Origin: Actinoplanes sp040639655
GTDB taxonomy: Bacteria > Actinomycetota > Actinomycetes > Mycobacteriales > Micromonosporaceae
Assembly: GCF_040639655.1 (NCBI RefSeq)
Contig: NZ_JBFAAI010000040.1
Span: 22,336 to 86,335 of the forward strand
Direction of reading: 5' to 3'
DNA length: 64,000 bases
Shown here: piece by piece, positions 16,150 through 24,035 of the stretch
Numbering within the stretch: the first letter of the stretch is position 1
Layout of the letters: the number at the start of each line of letters is the position of its first letter
Program-made: the position numbers and the translations under genes
The notes under the pieces: model-generated
Told to the model about the DNA's origin: nothing
Database searches by the model: none
What the model saw: the letters and a program-made list of their open reading frames with translations, nothing else

Positions 16150-17349
16150 ATGCGAGACCTCGTTCTGCTCGGTTCGACCGGGTCCATCGGCACCCAGGCC
16201 ATCGACATAGTCCGGCGCAACCCGGACCGGTTCCGGGTGGTGGCGCTGGGCGCGGGTGGCGGCAACGTCGAACTGCTCGCCGCCCAGGCCCTCGAGCTGG
16301 GCGTCGACGTGGTCGGCGTGGCCCGTTCCTCGGTGACCCAGGACCTCCAGCTCGCCTTCTACGCCCAGGCGCAGAAGCGCGGATGGGCCACCGGCGACTT
16401 CAAACTGCCCAAGATCGTGGCTGGGCCGGAGGCGATGACCGAGCTCGCCCGGTGGCCCTGTGACGTGGTCCTCAACGGGGTGGTCGGCAGCCTGGGCCTC
16501 GCCCCGACGCTCGCGGCCCTGCAGGAGGGCCGCATCCTGGCCCTGGCCAACAAGGAGTCCCTGGTCGCCGGTGGCCCGCTGGTCCGGCGGATCGCCAAGG
16601 CGGGGCAGATCGTCCCGGTCGACTCCGAGCACTCGGCGCTGGCCCAGTGCCTGCGCGGCGGCACGGCAGCCGAGGTTCGGCGGCTGGTGCTGACGGCGAG
16701 CGGCGGGGCGTTCCGCGGCCGCCGGCGCGAGGAGTTGGCGAACGTCACACCGGAGGAGGCACTCAAGCACCCCACCTGGGACATGGGGCCGGTCGTCACG
16801 ATCAACTCGGCCACCATGGTGAACAAGGCACTCGAGGTGATCGAGGCCCACGAGCTGTTCGGGGTGCCGTACGACGACATCGAGGTGATGGTCCACCCCC
16901 AGTCGGTGCTGCACTCGCTTGTCGAGTTCACCGACGGATCGACCCTGGCCCAGGCCAGCCCGCCGGACATGCGCCTGCCGATCGCGCTGGCCCTGGCCTG
17001 GCCGGAGCGGGTGCCGGCGGCGGCGGCCGCGGTGGACTGGACGAGTGCGCACAACTGGGAGTTGCGGCCGCTGGACGACGAGGCGTTCCCGGCCGTCCGG
17101 CTGGCGAAGGAGGCCGGTCGTGCCGGGCGGTGCCTTCCGGCCGTGTACAACGCCGCCAACGAGGAGTGTGTGGCCGCTTTCGTCTCGGGTCGGCTACCTT
17201 TTCTGGGCATCGTCGACACGCTGGAACAGGTGCTGGCGGCGGCCCCGGATTTCGCGGAGCCGGGTACCGTCGATGACGTGCTTGCCGCCGAAGCGTGGGC
17301 GCGTGCCCAGGCACAACGGACAATCGAGACTGTGGCTGAAGGAGCCTGA
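16150..17349 (+). CDS. dxr: 1-deoxy-D-xylulose 5-phosphate reductoisomerase
   Basis: The product is 399 residues. It converts DXP to MEP with NADPH and divalent metal, the committed step of the MEP isoprenoid pathway. The N-terminal NADPH motif is LLGSTGSIGTQAID. Metal/substrate segments include PVDSEHSALAQ and LTASGGAFRG. ATG 16150 is preferred. ATG 16141 would add three residues and is itself part of the purine-rich leader. The stop overlaps the next start (TGATG), and ispG follows the protease, giving a typical actinobacterial dxr-rip1-ispG operon. Confidence 0.96.
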   Translation: MRDLVLLGSTGSIGTQAIDIVRRNPDRFRVVALGAGGGNVELLAAQALELGVDVVGVARSSVTQDLQLAFYAQAQKRGWATGDFKLPKIVAGPEAMTELARWPCDVVLNGVVGSLGLAPTLAALQEGRILALANKESLVAGGPLVRRIAKAGQIVPVDSEHSALAQCLRGGTAAEVRRLVLTASGGAFRGRRREELANVTPEEALKHPTWDMGPVVTINSATMVNKALEVIEAHELFGVPYDDIEVMVHPQSVLHSLVEFTDGSTLAQASPPDMRLPIALALAWPERVPAAAAAVDWTSAHNWELRPLDDEAFPAVRLAKEAGRAGRCLPAVYNAANEECVAAFVSGRLPFLGIVDTLEQVLAAAPDFAEPGTVDDVLAAEAWARAQAQRTIETVAEGA

Positions 17350-18608
17350 TGCTGTTCTGGCTGGGGTGCGCAGCCTTCGCGCTGACGATTCTGATCTCGG
17401 TGAGCCTGCACGAGCTGGGTCACATGATCACCGGCAAGCGCTTCGGGATGAAGGTCACGAAGTACTTCGTCGGCTTCGGCCCGACCATCTTCTCGTTCCA
17501 CCGGGGTGAGACCGAGTACGGACTGAAGCTCATCCCCCTCGGCGGCTTCTGCAAGATCGTCGGCATGACGCCGCAGGACGACGACGTCGCTCCGGAGGAC
17601 CAGCACCGCGCCATGTGGCGGTTCCCGGTCTGGAAGCGGACCATCGTGATGGGTGCCGGCTCGGCCGCCCACTTCGCGCTGGCCCTGGTCGGCGCTTGGA
17701 TCATGGCGTGGACCATCGGCCTGCCCAACATCGGACTGCCGCAGACGGCCGAGGAGCAGCGTGCCGCCCCCGCGATGATCGGTGTGGCGCCCTGCATCCC
17801 CACGTCGCTGTCGGACAAGAGCGAGACCTGCGTCCCGGGGCAGGCGAGCGGCCGTGAGGGCCCGGCCAAGGCCGCCGCCCTGAAAACCGGTGACGTGATC
17901 ACCAAGGTCGGCAGCACCCCGGTCGCCAACTACGGTCAGCTCACCGACGCCATCCGGTCACAGCCGCCCGGCAAGACGGTCTTCGAGTACGTACGCGACG
18001 GCCAAGCCGCCTCGACGACGGTCGACCTGCTCCCCGCCGAACGACGTCCGGTGGGTGACCCGGACGGCCCGATCTCCCAGGTCGCGGTCGCCGGTGTGAG
18101 CTGGGAAACGGATCAGCCCGCGGTCGTCGACTACAGTCCGATCAGCGCGATTCCAGCCTCCGGCGCGTTCAACTGGTACCTGGTGGAGAACTCCGCGAGG
18201 GCCATGGCCCGAATCCCGGAGAAGATCCCGGCGCTGTGGAACTCGATCACCGGCGACCAGCGTGACCCGGACACCCCGATCAGCGTCGTCGGGGCCAGCC
18301 GGATCGGTGGCGAGGCACTCGAGAGAGGGGTGCCCGAGGTCTTCTGGCAGGTCTTCATCTCGCTGAACGTGTTCATCGGACTGTTCAACCTGCTGCCACT
18401 GCTGCCGGTCGACGGCGGGCACATCGCCATCGCCTGGTTCGAAGCAATTCGCTCGTGGCTCTACAAGCGTTTCCGCCGGCCTGACCCCGGTCGGGTGGAC
18501 TACTACAAGTTGATGCCGGTGACGTACGCGGTCATCCTGATCGGTGGGGCGTTCACCCTCCTGACCGTGACCGCCGACATCGTCAACCCGATCTCGATCT
18601 TCAAGTGA
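17349..18608 (+). CDS. Site-2 intramembrane zinc protease (RseP/Rip1, M50)
   Basis: The product is 419 residues. It has HELGH at residues 21-25 in the first transmembrane helix and a C-terminal PVDGG segment near residue 353 (NLLPLLPVDGGH), which together form the metalloprotease active site. A PDZ-like domain lies around residues 175-260 (AALKTGDVITKVGSTPV). The mycobacterial homologue Rip1 cleaves anti-sigma factors and controls envelope composition. Its placement between dxr and ispG is conserved in actinobacteria. The start overlaps the dxr stop by one base. Confidence 0.94.
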   Translation: MLFWLGCAAFALTILISVSLHELGHMITGKRFGMKVTKYFVGFGPTIFSFHRGETEYGLKLIPLGGFCKIVGMTPQDDDVAPEDQHRAMWRFPVWKRTIVMGAGSAAHFALALVGAWIMAWTIGLPNIGLPQTAEEQRAAPAMIGVAPCIPTSLSDKSETCVPGQASGREGPAKAAALKTGDVITKVGSTPVANYGQLTDAIRSQPPGKTVFEYVRDGQAASTTVDLLPAERRPVGDPDGPISQVAVAGVSWETDQPAVVDYSPISAIPASGAFNWYLVENSARAMARIPEKIPALWNSITGDQRDPDTPISVVGASRIGGEALERGVPEVFWQVFISLNVFIGLFNLLPLLPVDGGHIAIAWFEAIRSWLYKRFRRPDPGRVDYYKLMPVTYAVILIGGAFTLLTVTADIVNPISIFK

Positions 18609-18686
18609 ACGTCATTCACGACGGTGGAGACCATGGACTCGAACTCGTTCTCGTCGCAACTCACGGAAGGTCGTGAATAACCACCC

Positions 18687-19859
18687 ATGACGTCGATCAG
18701 CCTGGGAATGCCGGCCGTACCCCCGCCGCCTCTGGCCCCGCGCCGGAAGAGCCGTCAGATCAACGTCGGCGGGGTGCTGGTCGGCGGCGGCGCCCCGGTC
18801 AGCGTCCAGTCGATGACCACCACGCTCACCGCCGACGTCAACTCCACGCTCCAGCAGATCGCTGAGCTGACCGCGTCCGGCTGCCAGATCGTCCGGGTCG
18901 CCGTGCCGTCCCAGGACGACGTCGAGGCGCTGCCCGCGATCGCCAAGAAGTCGCAGCTCCCGGTGATCGCTGACATCCACTTCCAGCCGAAATACGTGTT
19001 CGCCGCGATCGACGCCGGTTGTGCCGCGGTCCGGGTCAACCCGGGCAACATCCGGCAGTTCGACGACAAGGTGAAGGAGATCGCCAAGGCGGCCTCCGAC
19101 GCCGGCATCCCGATCCGGATCGGCGTCAACGCAGGCTCGCTGGACAAGCGGCTGCTGGAGAAGTACGGCAAGGCCACCGCCGAGGCTCTGGTCGAGTCGG
19201 CGCTCTGGGAATGCTCGCTGTTCGAGGAGCACGGCTTCCGGGACATCAAGATCTCGGTCAAGCACAACGACCCGGTCGTCATGATCCGGGCGTACCGGCA
19301 GCTGGCCGAGCAGTGCGACTACCCGCTGCACCTGGGCGTGACCGAGGCGGGGCCGGCGTTCCAGGGCACGATCAAGAGCGCCGTGGCGTTCGGTGCACTG
19401 CTCGCCGAGGGCATCGGCGACACCATCCGGGTCTCGCTGTCCGCGCCGCCGGTCGAGGAGATCAAGGTCGGCAACCAGATCCTGGAGTCGCTCGGCCTGC
19501 GCGAGCGCGGTCTGGAGATCGTCTCCTGCCCGTCCTGCGGCCGGGCCCAGGTCGACGTGTACACGCTCGCCGAGCAGGTGACCGCGGCTCTCGACGGGTT
19601 CCCGGTGCCGCTGCGGGTGGCCGTCATGGGCTGCGTCGTCAACGGACCGGGTGAGGCCCGCGAGGCCGACCTCGGGGTGGCCTCCGGCAACGGCAAGGGC
19701 CAGATCTTCGTCAAGGGCAAGGTGATCAAGACCGTGCCCGAGTCGATCATCGTGGAGACGCTGGTCGAGGAGGCGCTGAGGCTCGCCGACGAGATGGGCG
19801 CCGAACTCCCCGACGAGCTGCGGGAGCTTCTCCCCGGGCCGACCGTGACGGTGCACTGA
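18687..19859 (+). CDS. ispG: 4-hydroxy-3-methylbut-2-en-1-yl diphosphate synthase
   Basis: The product is 390 residues, the bacterial single-domain form. It reduces MEcPP to HMBPP with a [4Fe-4S] cluster. The cluster ligands lie in SCPSCGRAQVD and in VMGCVVNGPGEAREADLG. The N-terminal TIM barrel has VQSMTTTLTADVNSTLQQI. It is the third gene of the dxr operon, 78 bases after the protease gene. A long hairpin element begins 27 bases past the stop. Confidence 0.96.
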   Translation: MTSISLGMPAVPPPPLAPRRKSRQINVGGVLVGGGAPVSVQSMTTTLTADVNSTLQQIAELTASGCQIVRVAVPSQDDVEALPAIAKKSQLPVIADIHFQPKYVFAAIDAGCAAVRVNPGNIRQFDDKVKEIAKAASDAGIPIRIGVNAGSLDKRLLEKYGKATAEALVESALWECSLFEEHGFRDIKISVKHNDPVVMIRAYRQLAEQCDYPLHLGVTEAGPAFQGTIKSAVAFGALLAEGIGDTIRVSLSAPPVEEIKVGNQILESLGLRERGLEIVSCPSCGRAQVDVYTLAEQVTAALDGFPVPLRVAVMGCVVNGPGEAREADLGVASGNGKGQIFVKGKVIKTVPESIIVETLVEEALRLADEMGAELPDELRELLPGPTVTVH

Positions 19860-19885
19860 GTCTGATTGCTTCGCTTCGCTCCGCG

Positions 19886-19989
19886 GCAAAATGCCTGGTA
19901 ACCGGTGATGAGGCAGGCGATTTCCCGCCACCCCGCAAACCCCGCGGGGCGTCGGCAAATCGCTTGCCTCATCACCGGCGGCATTTTGC
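19886..19989. repeat. Long near-perfect inverted repeat (terminator or MITE/REP-like)
   Basis: Outer arms GCAAAATGCC (19886-19895) and GGCATTTTGC (19980-19989) are perfect complements. Inner 22-base arms at 19902-19923 and 19957-19978 pair at every position, with one G-T wobble. CCCCGC/GCGGGG near the centre can extend the stem. Only a six-base versus one-base bulge interrupts it. This is far longer than needed for termination and resembles a miniature inverted-repeat element. Confidence 0.8.
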
Positions 19990-20109
19990 GGGGGTGTTTG
20001 TGCTACTCGATTTTCGCCGTTCCCGCCGCCGACCGTCTATGGCGGCAGCTCTCGAGAGGGATGCCCCGTTCCGTCCTCCTGCACGTGGTGACTTGCGGCT
20101 TGCCGGTGG

Positions 20110-20145
20110 GTGTAGGCGCCACGATGGGGTGTAGGCGCCACGATG
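20110..20145. repeat. Two 17-bp direct repeats
   Basis: GTGTAGGCGCCACGATG occurs at 20110-20126 and again at 20129-20145, a 19-base period. Each contains the near-palindrome GTAGGCGCCAC. They lie 3' to both flanking genes, so an operator role is not obvious. Confidence 0.8.
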
Positions 20146-20226
20146 CAGGTCGGCCTCTCCCGCGTGGTGAGGTGCGGCATCCCGGGAACTACGCGGTCGG
20201 GGTCGCGGTTGCTCAGGGCGGGACGG

Positions 20227-21066
20227 TTAGAAGAGGACTGTGGCGAAGCTGCCGGCTGAGACGAAGCCGCAGTTGGCGTAGACCTTGCGGGCCGAGGTGT
20301 TGTAGTCGTTGACGTAGAGGCTCACGGTCGGGGCGACCCGCCGCAACGCATCCGCCACGACGCTCGCCATCGCACTGGTGGCCAGGCCCTTGCCCCGATA
20401 GTCCGGGTGGACCCAGACGCCCTGCACCTGCGTGGTCCGCCGGGTCACGATCGCCAGCTCGGCCTTGAACACCACCAGATCGCCGTCGAACCGCGCGTAG
20501 GCGCGTCTTCCCTTGACCAGTTCGGCGATTCGCCGCCGGTATCCGCGCCCGCCGTCGTCCTGCATGGGCGAGACGCCGACCTCCTCGGTGTACATCGCCA
20601 CGGCCGCGGGGAAGAGCTGGTCGACCTCGCCGGAGCGCACCAGGCGTACGTCGGGGTCGGGCGGGACCGGAGCGTCGCGATCGGTCACCAGCAGCGGCTG
20701 ATGGGGCCGGACGTCGCGGGCGGGTCCCCAGTTGCCGCCGAGCCGGTCCCACAGGTCCAGCACCGCCTCGGAGCGGCCGATGATCGACGAGCAGATGCGC
20801 GGCTCGGCGCCGAGCAGGTCGGCGAAGGCCGCGGTCGCGGATGGGGTCGCGCCCACCGGCACCAGGTGAGCCCCGGACCACATGATCGATTCGATCTGGC
20901 GGCCCGGCTCGTAGCCGTAGATCCGCCCGTCGGAACGCCACCAGTTCAGGCCGTGCGCGGCCACGCGTTCCGCGATCTGGGCGCCCGCATAGGGGTCGGC
21001 GTCGAGGATCCGCTCGACGGCTGCGCGCTCGGGCTCACCGAGCTGACGAATGGGCACCGTCAACAC
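20227..21066 (-). CDS. DUF4081/GNAT N-acetyltransferase
   Basis: The product is 279 residues. An N-terminal DUF4081-like domain occupies about 1-120 (LTVPIRQLGEPERAAVERIL). The C-terminal GNAT domain has the acetyl-CoA motif GVWVHPDYRGKGLATSAM and the end VNDYNTSARKVYANCGF. It is a probable N-acetyltransferase of unknown acceptor. The gene is commonly found beside ispG in actinobacteria. GTG 21066 is chosen because it gives the family N-terminus. The longer frame to 21390 would run through the padR coding region. It is divergent from padR with about 120 bases between them. Confidence 0.87.
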   Translation of the reverse strand: MLTVPIRQLGEPERAAVERILDADPYAGAQIAERVAAHGLNWWRSDGRIYGYEPGRQIESIMWSGAHLVPVGATPSATAAFADLLGAEPRICSSIIGRSEAVLDLWDRLGGNWGPARDVRPHQPLLVTDRDAPVPPDPDVRLVRSGEVDQLFPAAVAMYTEEVGVSPMQDDGGRGYRRRIAELVKGRRAYARFDGDLVVFKAELAIVTRRTTQVQGVWVHPDYRGKGLATSAMASVVADALRRVAPTVSLYVNDYNTSARKVYANCGFVSAGSFATVLF

Positions 21067-21146
21067 AGGTACCACATTGCCAGATGCGGGGCCGTCGACA
21101 CGTATCGCAACCCCGCGATCCCAGAAACCTTGTTGCCGACACGTTG

Positions 21147-21156
21147 CGATATATCG
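21147..21156. promoter_or_regulatory. PadR-type operator candidate
   Basis: The 10-base palindrome CGATATATCG is followed by TTTAACTATCGACGATGG, giving further ATCG half-sites. AT-rich ATATCG-type palindromes are known operators of PadR-family repressors. It lies 31 bases before padR and about 80 bases from the divergent GNAT gene, so autoregulation, possibly of both, is inferred. Confidence 0.5.
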
Positions 21157-21187
21157 TTTAACTATCGACGATGGAACGGAGAAGGTC

Positions 21188-21799
21188 ATGAGGCACATGC
21201 ATGGACAGCGCGGACACGGCTGGCCGGGCGAGTTCCGCCGGCGTGGTTTCGGCTTCCCGGCCGGATTCCCCTTCGGCGGTTCCGGTGGGTCCGGTGGCTT
21301 CGGCGGCCCCGGCTTCTCGCCGCCCGACTTCGGTGGCCGGCCCGGTCCGCGGCGAGGGCGCGGCGGCCGGCAGAACGTCCGCCCCGCCATCCTGGCGTTG
21401 CTGCTCGAGCGGCCGATGCACGGCTACGAGATGATCCAGGAACTCGACTCCCGCACCGGCGGCATCTGGCGCCCGAGCCCCGGCTCGGTCTATCCGACGC
21501 TGCAGCTGCTGGAGGACGAGGGCCTGATCGAGGTGGCCGCCGAGGGCGGCCGCAAGAGCTACCGGCTCACCGCGGACGGGCGCCCCGAGGCCGAGGCCGC
21601 GGCACAGAACCCGCCGTGGGCGCAGATCGGCGCCGACACCATGTCCCAGGTGCAGGACTTCCGCGACGCGGCGGTCGGCATCATGGGCGCGCTCAAGCAG
21701 GTCGGCTTCAGTGGCACCGCCGAGCAGCGGCAGAAGGCTCTCGAGGTGCTCAACGAGACCAAGCGCAAGCTTTACGCCATCCTCGCCGAGAGCGAGTGA
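21188..21799 (+). CDS. PadR-family transcriptional regulator
   Basis: The product is 203 residues. After a Gly/Phe/Arg/Pro-rich N-terminal extension of about 60 residues (FGGSGGSGGFGGPGF) comes the PadR winged HTH: RPAILALLLERPMHGYEMI, then RPSPGSVYPTLQLLEDEGLI and KSYRLTADG. A C-terminal helical dimerisation region follows. PadR proteins usually repress an adjacent exporter or enzyme gene. Start ATG 21188 has CGGAGAAGG upstream. The final codons (agc gag tga) are the first unit of a 21-base tandem repeat that runs on past the stop. Confidence 0.9.
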   Translation: MRHMHGQRGHGWPGEFRRRGFGFPAGFPFGGSGGSGGFGGPGFSPPDFGGRPGPRRGRGGRQNVRPAILALLLERPMHGYEMIQELDSRTGGIWRPSPGSVYPTLQLLEDEGLIEVAAEGGRKSYRLTADGRPEAEAAAQNPPWAQIGADTMSQVQDFRDAAVGIMGALKQVGFSGTAEQRQKALEVLNETKRKLYAILAESE

Positions 21800-21852
21800 T
21801 CCGGAGCCGGGAGCGAGTGATCCGGAGCCGGGAGCGAGTGATCCGGAGCCGG
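21790..21852. repeat. Three 21-bp tandem repeats overlapping the padR stop
   Basis: The 21-base unit GAGCGAGTGATCCGGAGCCG + G is repeated three times without error (21790-21810, 21811-21831, 21832-21852), then degenerates in the following 60 bases (GAGCCGGG-type units). The first unit contains the padR stop codon. The 21-base period preserves frame, but each unit carries the stop. Confidence 0.85.
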
Positions 21853-22035
21853 GACCGAAGAGCCGGGGGCAGGCAGCCGGGAGCCCCGGAGATCCGGGAG
21901 CGAGTGACCGAAGAGAATTCCGTGGGAGGCGACCGGCACCGCCGGGCGCCTCCCCATTTCGGCCCGTGGCCGCTCGTGGCGCCCTAACCTCGATGATGGC
22001 TGGCGATGCGGCGGCACCGGGGACGAGGTGAGGCG

Positions 22036-24018
22036 ATGAGCGAGCCCTCCGACGCGGTGATGACCGGCCTTCTCGAGGCCGCGCCGGACGCCATCATCGC
22101 GGTCGACCGGGACGGACGCATCGAGGTCGTCAACGCGCAGACCGTCCGCATGTTCGGATACGACCGGGCCGAGCTGCTCGGACAATCGATCGAGCTCCTG
22201 GTCCCCGAACGGTTCCGCCGGCACCACCCCGGGCACCGTCTCGATTACCTTCGTGACATGCGCCCGCGCCCGATGGGCGCCGGCATCCCGCTCGCCGCCC
22301 GGCGCCGCGACGGCAGCGAGTTCCCGGCCGAGATCTCGCTCTCCGCGCTGGCGAACGGCGGCATGATCGTCGCAGCGGTCCGCGACGTCAGCGACCGGGT
22401 CCGCCGCGAGGCGAAGTTCCAGGGCCTGCTGGAGGCCGCGCCGGACGCGATCGTCGGTGTCGCCGCAGACGGCCGGATCACTCTGGTCAACGCGCAGGCC
22501 GAACGGCTGTTCGGCTATCCGCGCAGTGAACTGTTCGGACAGCCGATCGAGACACTGGTCCCCGAGTCGGTCCGGACCGGGCATCCGGAGAAGCGGGACC
22601 GGTACTTCGCCGACCCGCGGCCCCGGCCGATGGGTTCGGGCAACGCCCTGCGCGCCCGCCGCCGGGACGGCACCGAGTTCCCCGCCGAGATCAGCCTCTC
22701 CGCCATGGAGACCGAGGACGGCCTGATCGTCTCGGCGGCCATCCGGGACGTCACCGAGCGCATCGAGGCCCAGGCCGAACGCCAGCGCCTGGAAGCCGAA
22801 CGGGAACGCCTCGCCGCAGCCGCCGAACGGGAACGTCTCGAGGCGCAGCTGCAGCAGTCGCAGCGCCTGGAGAGCCTGGGACAACTCGCCGGCGGCGTCG
22901 CACATGACTTCAACAATCTGCTCGCGGTGATGCTCAACTACACCAGCTTCGTTGCCGAGCAGATCCAGGAGGCCGCCGACGCCGACCCGGGCGGCGCCTG
23001 GCCACAGGCCTCCCGCGACCTGCAGCAGGTGCTGCGGGCCGGGCGGCGCGCCACCGAACTCACCCATCAGCTGCTGGCCTTCGGCCGGCGCGAGGTGGTA
23101 CGCCCGCGCGTGCTCGACCTCAACGGGGTGATCCGCGAGGTGGAGCAGTTGCTGCTGCGTACCCTCGGCGAGCACATTCAGCTGCACGTGGACCTGGAGC
23201 CGCGCCTCTGGCCGGTGCTCGCCGACCCCGGCCAGATCGAACAGGTGCTGGTCAATCTGGCGGTCAACGCGCGTGACGCGATGCCCGGTGGCGGCACGCT
23301 CACCGTTCTTACCGGCAACCACGAGGTGACCGCCGACGAGTCGCGCCGGATGCGGCCACCCGTCCCACCCGGCCGGTACGTGTGCCTGCGGATCGCTGAC
23401 ACCGGCACCGGCATCCCGCCCGAGGTGCTGGAACGGGTCTTCGAACCGTTCTACACCACGAAAGCGCCGGGCGAGGGCACCGGCCTGGGCCTGGCCACCG
23501 TGTACGGCATCATCACCCAGGCCGGCGGCCAGGCCGACGTCTCGTCCACGGTGGGGTCCGGCACGGTCGTCACCGCCCTGCTCCCGGTCACCGACGAACT
23601 GCCGGCCACCATCACGGCACCGGCCGGTCCCGCCCAGCTTCAGCGCGGCGGCGAGACGATCCTGGTGGTCGAGGACGAGGAGGCCCTCCGCGCCGTCACC
23701 GAACGCATCCTGACCCGCAACGGTTACCACGTCCTGAGCGCCGGTGGCGGCCCGGAAGCCCTCAAGATCGCCCAGGACCCGGCCCGTCACATCGACCTGC
23801 TGCTCACCGACGTGGTCATGCCCCAGATGCACGGCCGGGAACTGGCTGAACAGGTCCGCAACGCCCGGCCCGGGCTTCCGATCGTCTACATGTCCGGGTA
23901 CGCCCAGCCGTTCATCACCGGTGAGGGCACCCTGGAACCCAACACGATCCTGATCACCAAGCCGTTCACTCAGGCTGAACTGCTCGAACGGCTCCGCGAG
24001 GCGCTCGACCGGGCCTGA
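22036..24018 (+). CDS. Hybrid sensor histidine kinase: PAS-PAS-HisKA-HATPase-receiver
   Basis: The product is 660 residues with no transmembrane segment, so it is probably cytosolic. Two tandem PAS domains (about 10-125 and 130-250) are near copies of each other, sharing LLEAAPDAI, VNAQ and RPRPMG. A short coiled coil leads to the phosphoacceptor box GGVAHDFNNLLAVML, then N-box VNLAVNARDAMPGGG and G-boxes DTGTGIPPE and GTGLGLATVYG. The C-terminal receiver has VVEDEEA and the phosphoacceptor in LLTDVVMPQMHG. There is no output domain, so phosphate probably passes to another protein. ATG 22036 has GAGGTGAGG upstream. An 11-codon frame from 21995 could be a leader peptide. Confidence 0.92.
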   Translation: MSEPSDAVMTGLLEAAPDAIIAVDRDGRIEVVNAQTVRMFGYDRAELLGQSIELLVPERFRRHHPGHRLDYLRDMRPRPMGAGIPLAARRRDGSEFPAEISLSALANGGMIVAAVRDVSDRVRREAKFQGLLEAAPDAIVGVAADGRITLVNAQAERLFGYPRSELFGQPIETLVPESVRTGHPEKRDRYFADPRPRPMGSGNALRARRRDGTEFPAEISLSAMETEDGLIVSAAIRDVTERIEAQAERQRLEAERERLAAAAERERLEAQLQQSQRLESLGQLAGGVAHDFNNLLAVMLNYTSFVAEQIQEAADADPGGAWPQASRDLQQVLRAGRRATELTHQLLAFGRREVVRPRVLDLNGVIREVEQLLLRTLGEHIQLHVDLEPRLWPVLADPGQIEQVLVNLAVNARDAMPGGGTLTVLTGNHEVTADESRRMRPPVPPGRYVCLRIADTGTGIPPEVLERVFEPFYTTKAPGEGTGLGLATVYGIITQAGGQADVSSTVGSGTVVTALLPVTDELPATITAPAGPAQLQRGGETILVVEDEEALRAVTERILTRNGYHVLSAGGGPEALKIAQDPARHIDLLLTDVVMPQMHGRELAEQVRNARPGLPIVYMSGYAQPFITGEGTLEPNTILITKPFTQAELLERLREALDRA

Positions 24019-24035
24019 CCCGAGGGGCGAGCCGG

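Larger units (their letters stand above)
19860..20226. other. Convergent intergenic region rich in repeats
   Basis: No gene is seen between ispG and the GNAT gene. The region holds the long hairpin at 19886-19989 and a 17-base direct repeat at 20110-20145. An inverted repeat GGGATGCC (20058-20065) / GGCATCCC (20176-20183) encloses the direct repeat. It looks like a landing place for small repetitive or mobile sequences. Confidence 0.6.
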
